DNA from: Phenylobacterium sp.
GTDB lineage: Bacteria; Pseudomonadota; Alphaproteobacteria; Caulobacterales; Caulobacteraceae
Reading direction: 5' to 3'
Length of the DNA stretch: 35,421 nucleotides
Assembly: GCF_030697305.1 (NCBI RefSeq)
Contig: NZ_JAUYQL010000057.1
Span: forward strand, 1 to 35,421
Below the pieces are notes generated by a model. It ran no database searches, had not been told where the DNA came from, and was given only the letters and a program-made list of their open reading frames with translations. Both the position numbers and the translations under genes were made by a program. Position 1 is the first letter of the stretch; each line of letters opens with the position of its first letter. Shown in pieces: positions 1 through 5,591 of this stretch.

Positions 1-168
1 CTGCGCATGCGCTTCGGCATCGGCATGAACACCGACCACACCCTCGAAGAGGTCGGCCAGCAGTTCAGCGTCACCCGCGAACGCATCCGTCAGATCGAGG
101 CCAAGGCCTTGCGCAAGCTCAAGCACCCCAGCCGCAGCCGCAAGCTGCGCAGCTTCCTCGACAGCTGA
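1..168 (+). CDS. rpoD: RNA polymerase sigma-70 factor RpoD, C-terminal end (partial)
   Basis: Only the last 55 codons lie in the window; the gene enters from the left edge. The translation carries the sigma-70 region 4.2 helix-turn-helix, which reads promoter -35 elements: '[20 protein letters not shown]' followed by '[13 protein letters not shown]'. It ends 'LRSFLDS' and TGA at 166-168, as in primary sigma factors, where the protein finishes soon after region 4.2. The '[13 protein letters not shown]' sequence is typical of housekeeping RpoD rather than RpoH, RpoS or ECF factors. Identity is firm; upstream regions cannot be judged. Confidence 0.93.
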   Translation: MRMRFGIGMNTDHTLEEVGQQFSVTRERIRQIEAKALRKLKHPSRSRKLRSFLDS

Positions 169-187
169 CGCCGGCCGGTCTGCTTCG

Positions 188-514
188 ATGAGCTGGCTGA
201 CCGACAGGCTGACCACGTTGATGGAGGAGCGGGAGCTGAGCGTGCGCGCCGTCGCGCGACAGCTCGCGCTCGAGCGATCGCGCATGGCCAAGATCGTCGC
301 CGGCGCGGCGATTCCGAACGAAGACCTGGTCAAGCGGTTCGCCCGCTACTTCGGCGAGCAGGTCGAGGTATGGGTCAGCCACGCCGAGCGGCGCGATGAT
401 ACGCGGTCGTTGGACGGCGCGAGCTGGTTCAGCATCCTGGAGCCGCGAAAGGCGCTGAAGCTCGACGCGCGTTACGGCGCCCAGCATCGCGACGGCGAAC
501 CTACCGTCTATTAG
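188..514 (+). CDS. Small helix-turn-helix (XRE-like) DNA-binding protein
   Basis: A 108-aa protein starting 19 nt after the rpoD stop on the same strand. Residues about 18-62 read like a lambda-repressor-type HTH: 'LSVRAVARQLALERSRMAKI' followed by 'VAGAAIPNEDLVKRFARYFG', where a recognition helix is followed by the usual 'P..e.l.r.a..fg' segment. The C-terminal 45 residues show no recognisable domain, so it could be a stand-alone repressor or an antitoxin-like protein, but no toxin partner is adjacent. No clear Shine-Dalgarno precedes the ATG, so read-through or coupling with rpoD is possible. The gene ends inside a 12-bp palindrome (513-524) shared with the convergent oxygenase gene. Confidence 0.7.
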   Translation: MSWLTDRLTTLMEERELSVRAVARQLALERSRMAKIVAGAAIPNEDLVKRFARYFGEQVEVWVSHAERRDDTRSLDGASWFSILEPRKALKLDARYGAQHRDGEPTVY

Positions 515-523
515 GGCGCGCCC

Positions 524-1144
524 TTAGCGCCAGCCGTAGTTGAAGCTCAGGCTGATCCGCTCGGCCTTGGCGCGATTGGCCGGCACCTCGTGGCGCAGCC
601 AGCTCTCCCACATCAGCACCGTGCCGGCCTTCGGCGTCAGATAGACGAAGCTGCGGGCGGTCTCCTCCGCGTCGGTGCGCCGGGGCGGAGCGGCCATCAT
701 CAGCGGCAGGCGGGGATCTTCCAGCTTGAGCGCGCTCGCGCCCGGAGGGACAGCCACATAGACCGTCCCGGAGATCACGCTATGCGGGTGGATGTGGCCT
801 GAGTGCGCGGCGCCGGGTTTCAGGACGTTGACCCACAGACTGTCGAGCTTCAGCCGGCCTGCGCCAAGATCCAGCGATAGCGCGTCGGTGAAAGCGACGG
901 CGTGGCGGTCCAGCTTGGTCTTCAGCGTCGCGAACGCCGTGGCGCGCTTGGGCAGGTCGTCTAGCGAGGCGTAGGAGGTGTAGCCGCCGTAGCCTTCGCG
1001 GCGGCTCCAGGAGCGGCCCGCCGCGTCCTCGGCCGCCAGCATCTGGCAGGCGTCTTCCAGATCGGCGTTGAAGGCGGCGAACCCTCGCTCTTCGGCGAGG
1101 CTGGCCTCATAGACCTGGGTGACGAAGAGCGGGCGCAGCGGCAT
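524..1144 (-). CDS. 2OG-Fe(II) oxygenase family protein (TIGR02466-like)
   Basis: A 206-aa protein beginning 'MPLRPLFVTQVYEASL'. The frame stays open another 111 codons upstream, but that stretch is arginine/glycine-rich low complexity antisense to the Mrr gene, so the ATG at 1144 is chosen. The C-terminal half has the double-stranded beta-helix signature of this putative dioxygenase family: the histidine-rich 'HSGHIHPHSVISGTVYV' as proximal iron site, and 'RHEVPANRAKAERISLSFN' as the distal histidine with the arginine that binds 2-oxoglutarate. The substrate is unknown; members are often annotated simply as putative 2OG-Fe(II) oxygenase. It is convergent with the HTH gene and 47 nt downstream of the Mrr gene on the same strand. 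Confidence 0.8.
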   Translation of the reverse strand: MPLRPLFVTQVYEASLAEERGFAAFNADLEDACQMLAAEDAAGRSWSRREGYGGYTSYASLDDLPKRATAFATLKTKLDRHAVAFTDALSLDLGAGRLKLDSLWVNVLKPGAAHSGHIHPHSVISGTVYVAVPPGASALKLEDPRLPLMMAAPPRRTDAEETARSFVYLTPKAGTVLMWESWLRHEVPANRAKAERISLSFNYGWR

Positions 1145-1191
1145 GAGGCAGCGGCTAGGCGGTCCGCCGGCGGTTGTCAAAGGCCGCTCGC

Positions 1192-1860
1192 TCAGCCGTA
1201 GGCGGGCAGGGAGAACGCCACCACGGCGGCCGGGTCCACCACGACCTCCTCGACGTTGCGCACCTGCACGCCGATGACGTGGAGCTTCAGGAGGTCGCAA
1301 AGCGCCTCGCCGTCGACCAGGTCGATGAGCGGCGCGCCGTCGCGGGTCGCCTCGCGGCGAGCCTCGGCGGTGAAGACCCCCGTGGTCAGGATCAGTCCCT
1401 TGTCGGCGCGCCCGACCATGGCGCCTCGGAAATCGCGCACCACGCCTGGCCCCACCGAGCCCTTCCATCGCTTGCACTGGAAGAACACCCGGAACGACAG
1501 CAAGTTGACCCGCAATACGCCGGCCCCGTCGATGCCGCCGTCGCCGGAGCGGCCGGTGACCTCAACCTTGGTGAAGCCCGCCTCGCGCAACAGGTGCTGG
1601 CAGAGCCGCTCGAACCCGTCCGAGGGCATGAGCGCCAGCACGCCCAGCAGTTCGGCGCGCCAATCGGCTTCGGCTGACGCGGGCTTGAGGCGGTTCTCCG
1701 ACCTGGAGGTCAAGGGCGCGGCTCCTTGCGGGCCGCGTGATCGCGCGGCGGGTGGGCCGTCGCGCCTGACGATACGCGCCAGGGCGCTGCGGATACGCAG
1801 AACTGACCGCGCCAGACGTGCCGCGACGCCTGCGAGAGCGTCGCCTGTCCGGCCGCGCAC
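1192..1860 (-). CDS. Mrr-type restriction endonuclease domain protein
   Basis: A 222-aa protein with a PD-(D/E)xK nuclease core of the Mrr_cat family over about residues 70-215. Visible motifs are 'GFERLCQHLLREAGF', 'VTGRSGDGGIDGAGVL' with the catalytic Asp, and 'VFFQCKRWKGSVGPGVVRDF' with the Q-x-K pair, followed by 'RADKGLILTTGVFTAEARRE'. Related proteins cut modified DNA or act as stress-activated nucleases. The roughly 65 residues before the core are arginine/alanine-rich and do not resemble the winged-helix Mrr_N domain seen in full-length (about 300 aa) members, so the N-terminus may be truncated or diverged. It follows a 51-aa ORF by 9 nt. No methyltransferase or specificity subunit is nearby, which fits a solitary type IV-like enzyme. 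Confidence 0.8.
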   Translation of the reverse strand: MRGRTGDALAGVAARLARSVLRIRSALARIVRRDGPPAARSRGPQGAAPLTSRSENRLKPASAEADWRAELLGVLALMPSDGFERLCQHLLREAGFTKVEVTGRSGDGGIDGAGVLRVNLLSFRVFFQCKRWKGSVGPGVVRDFRGAMVGRADKGLILTTGVFTAEARREATRDGAPLIDLVDGEALCDLLKLHVIGVQVRNVEEVVVDPAAVVAFSLPAYG

Positions 1861-1869
1861 CTTAGGGCG

Positions 1870-2025
1870 TTATCTGGCTGGGGCGGGCAGGGACCCGGCC
1901 TGCGGAGCCGTCGACGCGCCCGGCTCCAACTCAGGATCTAGGGCCTGCTCGATCTGGCCAAGTCTTTCGGTCATGCGGCGTTGCGCCGCCAGAACGCCAT
2001 AAAAAGCCGCAGCGATTGGGTCCAT
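1870..2025 (-). CDS. Small hypothetical protein preceding the Mrr nuclease
   Basis: A 51-aa ORF starting 'MDPIAAAFYGVLAAQRRMTE'. The start at 2025 is chosen because GGGGAGG lies about 8 nt upstream on the minus strand; an earlier in-frame ATG at 2052 lacks this. It has a short amphipathic helix ('RRMTERLGQIEQAL') and a Pro/Ala-rich tail. It ends 9 nt before the Mrr nuclease start, so the two are probably co-transcribed. No family is recognised. It could be a leader peptide or an accessory small protein; coding status is supported only by the ribosome-binding site and position. Confidence 0.5.
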   Translation of the reverse strand: MDPIAAAFYGVLAAQRRMTERLGQIEQALDPELEPGASTAPQAGSLPAPAR

Positions 2026-2061
2026 GGTTCGCGCCTCCCCGAATACAACCATAGGGGGTTC

Positions 2062-2073
2062 AAGCTTAAGCTT
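2062..2073. promoter_or_regulatory. 12-bp perfect palindrome in the divergent Mrr/panD intergenic region
   Basis: AAGCTTAAGCTT reads the same on both strands. It lies between the divergent 51-aa ORF/Mrr pair and panD, in a 224-bp gap (2026-2249) with no other gene. It could be an operator for either side, but there is no second copy and no known regulator to name. Confidence 0.25.
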
Positions 2074-2249
2074 TCGCGTGGAAGCGTGGTGAACCGAACC
2101 TTGCGCTTGTTCGGCCTGCGGCGATGCGCGCTACGCCCGACCGGGCGCGGTGATTGCGCTGAGGGCTTGTGATAAGTATATCCGCTGGCCCGGCTCTGGC
2201 TCCGCGATGTTCAGCGGGCCGACGCCGTCGCATTGGAGTGTTCGCGCCG

Positions 2250-2606
2250 ATGATGCTGACCATGATGAAGGCCAAGCTGCACCGCGCGACGGTGACCCAG
2301 GCCGATCTTCACTACGAAGGCTCCATCACCATCGACAGCGATCTGCTGGAGGCTTCGGGCATCCTGCCGCACGAGCAGGTCGACGTGCTGAACATCGACA
2401 CCGGCGCGCGCTTCACCACCTATGCGATCGAGGGCGTGCGTGGTTCGCGGGTGATCGGTGTGAACGGCGCCGCGGCCCGCCTGGTCCAGCAGGGCGACAA
2501 GGTGATCATCATCTCCTACTGCCAGTTGGCCGCGGAAGAGGCGCGCAACTACCACCCTTCCGTCGTGTTGCTGGGCGAAGGCAACGAGATCAAGTCCGTA
2601 GCGTGA
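2250..2606 (+). CDS. panD: Aspartate 1-decarboxylase proenzyme PanD
   Basis: A 118-aa cytoplasmic pyruvoyl enzyme that converts L-aspartate to beta-alanine for pantothenate and coenzyme A. With the ATG at 2250 the residue numbering coincides with E. coli PanD: '[17 protein letters not shown]' places the self-cleavage site between Gly24 and Ser25, where Ser becomes the pyruvoyl group. Further family landmarks are '[18 protein letters not shown]', '[11 protein letters not shown]' with the Tyr near position 58, '[20 protein letters not shown]' and 'ISYC'. A GGAG about 12 nt upstream gives a modest ribosome-binding site. Two consecutive ATG codons open the gene. Its stop overlaps the GTG start of the next gene by 4 nt. 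Confidence 0.95.
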   Translation: MMLTMMKAKLHRATVTQADLHYEGSITIDSDLLEASGILPHEQVDVLNIDTGARFTTYAIEGVRGSRVIGVNGAAARLVQQGDKVIIISYCQLAAEEARNYHPSVVLLGEGNEIKSVA

Positions 2607-3076
2607 AATCGCGCGCGGTGGCCGCCGCCTTCATCGCGGCGGTTTGCGCGCTGGCGCTCGCCGCCTGCGGATCCGACCTGCCGCCCGACGTTGACCAGAC
2701 GGCGCTCACCGACGCGATCTCTGGCGCGGTAGGCGATCCGTCCACCTGCCTGCTGGTGGCCGAGGCCGCATCGGGGCGCGTGATCTACCGCTACAACACC
2801 CACATGGTCTGCGCGCGGCAGCTTGCGGCCTGCGACGCGCCCGACAGCCGCCGGGTTGGCGATCTGCTCAAGGCGGTGGCCGCGGACGGGCGGTCGCGCG
2901 CGTCGACCTGCGACAATCCGAAGGACGCCGCGCGCACCATCGCCTGGAGCGCAGGGCCGGTGACCGGACGCAAGCTGGTCTATGCCGCGGTCATGGATGG
3001 GGAACGCACGTTCCCCAGCCGGATCATGACCGAGCGCATAGACGCAGCCCTGCGCAATGCCGGCCTCGCCCGCTAG
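2603..3076 (+). CDS. Putative small lipoprotein, unknown function
   Basis: A 157-aa product starting with GTG inside the panD stop (GTGA overlap), which suggests translational coupling. Residues 1-21 form a basic and then hydrophobic signal, '[20 protein letters not shown]', ending in a lipobox with Cys22 ('LAAC'), so it is probably exported and lipidated. The mature part has several cysteines ('STCLLV', '[15 protein letters not shown]', 'STCDNP') that could form disulfides in the periplasm. No family is recognised. The gene ends in a CTAG that is also the stop of the convergent SIMPL gene. A role connected to pantothenate synthesis is not implied by sequence, only by position. Confidence 0.75.
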   Translation: MKSRAVAAAFIAAVCALALAACGSDLPPDVDQTALTDAISGAVGDPSTCLLVAEAASGRVIYRYNTHMVCARQLAACDAPDSRRVGDLLKAVAADGRSRASTCDNPKDAARTIAWSAGPVTGRKLVYAAVMDGERTFPSRIMTERIDAALRNAGLAR

Positions 3077-3810
3077 CGGGTCAGCTCGTAGAGACCTGAA
3101 ACGTCGATCCGCACCCGCAGTTCGCCCGGCGACACCGGCGTGGAGTCGGCCTTCTCCATCCGCGCCATCGACACCATCGGCATCGGCGGCGGGGAGGGCG
3201 AGTAGCCGCCACCTTCGCTCAATGACACCAGTCGCCCGATCCGATAGCCGGTGGCCCGCGCGTAGAGGTCGGCCTTGGCGCCCAGCGCCTTGACCGCGGC
3301 CTCGCGCGCGGCGTTCTCAGCCGTGGTGGGATCATTCAGGCCGAAGCTGATGCTGTTCACCTGGTTGGCGCCGGCCTCCACGGTGGCGTCGACGGCGGCG
3401 CCCAGCTTCTTCAGGTCGCGCACGGTGATGCTCACCTGGTTGGTCGCCTGGTAGCCGCTCAGGCGCGGGGCGACGTTCTGCTCATAGACATACTGGGGGT
3501 TCAGGTTGAGGCCCGAGGTCTGGATGTCGCGCTCGGCGATACCCGCGCGACGCAAGGCCGCGATCACCTGGGTCATGCGCGTGGCGTTGGCCTGCATCGC
3601 TTCGCTGGCGGTCTTGGCCTCGGTCATCACGCCCAGGCTGATGGTGGCGATGTCCGGGGCGGCGCGCACTTCGCCGTAGGCCTGCAGGTTCAGGGTGGTG
3701 GCGCGGAACATGGTGTCGGCGGCCGGCGCCGTCTGGGCGAACGCGGGCGGCGCGGCGACAGCAGCGGCCATCAGGACGCAAAGTGTGGCGGCGCGGAGCG
3801 AGGATTTCAT
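3073..3810 (-). CDS. SIMPL-domain (DUF541) periplasmic protein
   Basis: A 245-aa protein with a cleavable signal peptide at residues 1-25 ('LCVLMAAAVAAPPAFA', then QTAP). The rest matches the SIMPL/DUF541 fold: 'LQAYGEVRAAPDIATISLGV', 'ASEAMQANATRMTQVIAALR' with 'IAERDIQTSGLNLNPQY', then 'GYQATNQVSITVRDL' and 'AVKALGAKADLYARATGYRI'. Homologues are exported proteins of unclear biochemistry linked to oxidative stress and membrane phenotypes (for example YggE/BP26). A Pro/Met-rich linker ('SPSPPPMPMVSM') precedes the last beta strands. The gene converges on the lipoprotein gene with a 4-nt overlap. Confidence 0.9.
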   Translation of the reverse strand: MKSSLRAATLCVLMAAAVAAPPAFAQTAPAADTMFRATTLNLQAYGEVRAAPDIATISLGVMTEAKTASEAMQANATRMTQVIAALRRAGIAERDIQTSGLNLNPQYVYEQNVAPRLSGYQATNQVSITVRDLKKLGAAVDATVEAGANQVNSISFGLNDPTTAENAAREAAVKALGAKADLYARATGYRIGRLVSLSEGGGYSPSPPPMPMVSMARMEKADSTPVSPGELRVRIDVSGLYELTR

Positions 3811-3957
3811 CGGGGCAGTCTCCAGAGGGCAGCAGGGATCGGCTGCGCAGACCTAGCGAGCGCCACCTGAATGCAGGCTGTACGCGCTGGCGGGCTGCGC
3901 GCAAGGCCCGCGAGCGCGTCGACAAGCGCCGTGGCGGACGCTACACACGGCCCCGCT

Positions 3958-4033
3958 GGGCCTGTAGCTCAATGGTTAGAGCCGGCCGCTCATAACGGTC
4001 TGGTTGCAGGTTCGAGTCCTGCCGGGCCCACCA
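3958..4033 (+). tRNA. tRNA with CAU anticodon, probably tRNA-Ile2 (lysidine-modified), alternatively tRNA-Met
   Basis: The cloverleaf folds fully: acceptor GGGCCTG/CGGGCCC, D arm GCTC-AATGGTTA-GAGC, anticodon stem GGCCG/CGGTC around loop CTCATAA, T arm GCAGG-TTCGAGT-CCTGC, discriminator A, and a genome-encoded CCA at 4031-4033. The CAU anticodon could mean Met or Ile2. Acceptor pairs C4-G69 and C5-G68 and the short D loop resemble E. coli tRNA-Ile2 (a TilS substrate) rather than elongator tRNA-Met, so Ile2 is favoured. It is not the initiator, which lacks this acceptor pattern. Its 3' end is repeated imperfectly at 5481-5503. Confidence 0.93.
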
Positions 4034-4036
4034 GCG
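4014..4036 (+). repeat. Putative att site (tRNA 3' end copy)
   Basis: Positions 4014-4036 (GAGTCCTGCCGGGCCCACCA then GCG) match 5481-5503 at 21 of 23 positions in direct orientation. The segment covers the T-arm 3' half, the acceptor strand and the CCA of the tRNA, the usual crossover region for tyrosine integrases. The two copies bound 1.44 kb of atypical DNA. Confidence 0.6.
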
Positions 4037-4290
4037 CGCTTTCAAGGGGCGGATCTACCTTAAGTCCCTGTCTGCAAACAGCTTCTCACGTCGCACTGTG
4101 ACACATTCGTGCGCCGCCATGAGTGAGCGTGAGTTGGCGAAGTATCCCGGATTGTTCGCCGCGATGGCGGTGTTTGGTGCGTGAGGAAGCGGATCCCGGA
4201 CGATCTCCGGCAGGTTTAGGGTCGTCGGACATCAGGCGGAGCTTGAAGACCTCGGGCCGCAACGACGCGGTCGGGCGGTATCACTCCGAA

Positions 4291-4445
4291 ATGGCTGAGA
4301 TCGCGGAGCACTTCAAAACGCTTCGCGCTGAGCTTGAGGCCAGAGGGACTATCGAACACGGGCTGTCCCGGGCAGGATCGAACTGCTCGGCCGCGCTGAG
4401 GTGGAGAAGCTCGCCTCGATTTATCTGGATGATTTGGCGCTATAG
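4291..4445 (+). pseudogene. Frame-disrupted small ORF remnant
   Basis: Two protein-like segments lie in different frames. From the ATG at 4291, 'MAEIAEHFKTLRAELEARG' continues to 'TIEHGLS'. After a frame change near 4368-4374 the sequence continues 'GRIELLGRAEVEKLASIYLD' and 'DLAL', ending at TAG 4443-4445. Together they would make a roughly 50-aa helical protein. A further fragment, 'MSERELAKYPGLFAAMAVFG', is open from 4119 and stops after 21 codons. No family is recognised. The mixture of short protein-like pieces with stops suggests decay inside the inserted segment, but random origin cannot be excluded. Confidence 0.3.
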
Positions 4446-4545
4446 TCGGGCTTCTGCCGGACGCACCAGCAGGGCTCCGCCAGTGTCCAGTCACATCCAC
4501 GATGCTAGCATAAGACGTTGAATCTATAATCTATCTTCCAGGCTC

Positions 4546-4565
4546 GCCCGCGAACTGCCGCGGGC
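4546..4565. terminator. Possible hairpin, no T tract
   Basis: GCCCGCG-aactgc-CGCGGGC forms a 7-bp perfect stem with a 6-nt loop just after an AT-rich patch and 131 bp before the SDR start. No run of T follows on either strand, so terminator function is uncertain. Confidence 0.25.
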
Positions 4566-4696
4566 TGCCACGAAGTTTGTTGATACGATTTCATCCTCGG
4601 CGCCAATCTAAGACGGCAAGCCCACTTTTCGCACTCAGACTGGATGGGCAGCCGTCCTCGCACTGAACCAAGGGCATTCGAAAGGGCTGACTACAA

Positions 4697-5452
4697 ATGG
4701 CGCGCTCCGACTTGCAGAATAAGGTTGCGCTGATCACCGGCGGCTCTCGCAGCATCGGCGCGGCGATCGCGGTTGAGCTGGCCGGGCGGGGCGCGAAGGT
4801 CGTCGTCAACTTTGTTTCGAACGCAACGGCGGCAAAGGATGTCGTGCGCGTCATCGAAAGCAACGGGGGGACGGCCATCAGTGTGCAGGGCGATGTCTCC
4901 CAGCAATCCGATGTCGTCGCCCTGATCCATGAGACGGTCAAGCAGTTCGGGCGGATCGATATTCTCGTCAACAATGCCGCGATGCAACGCAGGCAGCCGT
5001 TTCCGAATGTCGATCCGATCTACTTCCACGAAATGTTCGGTACGAACGTCCTTGGCCCTATCATGGTGACGCAGGCGTCGCTGCCGCATTTTCCTGCATC
5101 GGGCGGCCGTGTCATCAATCTGTCGTCGCGGGTTTCATTCAGCGGCGGAAGCGGCGACACGGTCTACGCCGCGACCAAGGCGGCGGTTCGGCGCTTGACG
5201 CAAAGCTTTGCGAAGGAACTCGGCCCCCGCAATATCACGGTGAACTGCGTCGCGCCCGGTATGATCGAAACGGAGGGCTCCGCTGATCTGCCGCCCGGCT
5301 ATCGCGAACGGACGTTGAGCGAAACACCGCTTGGACGGATCGGCCAATCAGACGACATCGCGGCGATCGTCGGATTTCTGGCCTCTGAGGAGTCGCGCTG
5401 GCTCACTGGCCGCACGCTGTTGGCCGACGGCGGAAAGAGCGATTATTGGTGA
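4697..5452 (+). CDS. SDR-family NAD(P)-dependent oxidoreductase (FabG-like)
   Basis: A 251-aa classical short-chain dehydrogenase. The Rossmann nucleotide-binding motif 'TGGSRSIGAAIA' has Ser where TGxxxGIG proteins have Gly. 'DVS' at 66-68 and 'NNAA' at 92-95 follow. The catalytic tetrad is visible as Asn117, Ser144, Tyr157 and Lys161 ('VYAATKAAVRRL'). The C-terminal 'LTGRTLLADGG' is typical. The substrate cannot be deduced; relatives are annotated 3-oxoacyl-ACP reductase or glucose/ribitol-type dehydrogenase. AAAGGG about 11 nt upstream may serve as ribosome-binding site. It is the only intact gene of the tRNA-linked insert and shows less GC-rich codon use than its neighbours, consistent with transfer. 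Confidence 0.9.
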   Translation: MARSDLQNKVALITGGSRSIGAAIAVELAGRGAKVVVNFVSNATAAKDVVRVIESNGGTAISVQGDVSQQSDVVALIHETVKQFGRIDILVNNAAMQRRQPFPNVDPIYFHEMFGTNVLGPIMVTQASLPHFPASGGRVINLSSRVSFSGGSGDTVYAATKAAVRRLTQSFAKELGPRNITVNCVAPGMIETEGSADLPPGYRERTLSETPLGRIGQSDDIAAIVGFLASEESRWLTGRTLLADGGKSDYW

Positions 5453-5453
5453 C

Positions 5454-5470
5454 CGGGGACAGCGTCCCCG
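5454..5470 (+). terminator. Terminator-like hairpin after the SDR gene
   Basis: CGGGGAC-agc-GTCCCCG is a 7-bp perfect stem with a 3-nt loop, beginning 1 nt after the SDR stop. No T tract follows, so it may stabilise the 3' end or terminate only weakly. Confidence 0.4.
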
Positions 5471-5480
5471 TGGCCGACGT

Positions 5481-5503
5481 GAGTCCTGCCGGACCCACCG
5501 GCG
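5481..5503 (+). repeat. Direct repeat of the tRNA 3' end (putative distal att site)
   Basis: GAGTCCTGCCGGACCCACCG then GCG, with two differences from 4014-4036 (A at 5493, G at 5500). Upstream sequence does not continue the tRNA T arm, so only the 3' end is copied, as in integrase attachment sites. It lies 28 nt past the SDR hairpin. Confidence 0.6.
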
Positions 5504-5591
5504 GCGTTCCAGCGATCTGCCTGATGCAAATCCGCCAGAGACATGCCGGCGCGGCGAAGTCGTCTCTCTGACCCCGCCGCACCTGCGCGTC

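Larger units (their letters stand above)
4014..5503. mobile_element. Remnant of a tRNA-targeted integrated element
   Basis: This is the interval from the tRNA 3' end to its imperfect direct repeat. It contains a 663-bp stretch without an intact gene (4034-4696), including a disrupted small ORF and an AT-rich patch with TATAAT at 4525-4530, then one intact SDR gene ending in a terminator-like hairpin. Codon choice in the SDR (for example TTT, GTT, GCA, AAT, GAT) is less GC-biased than in flanking genes. No integrase, relaxase or phage gene remains, so it would be a decayed element. Alternatively the second repeat is the scar of an old tRNA duplication. Confidence 0.5.

Noticed and set aside
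1145..1477. N-terminal extension of the 2OG oxygenase frame
   Set aside because: The extra 111 codons are antisense to the Mrr catalytic domain and low complexity; the family start matches ATG 1144.
4123..4521. 132-codon frame starting GTG in the tRNA-linked insert
   Set aside because: Trp/Arg/Ser-rich composition and no family features; the protein-like segments here lie in different frames, so one continuous gene is unlikely.
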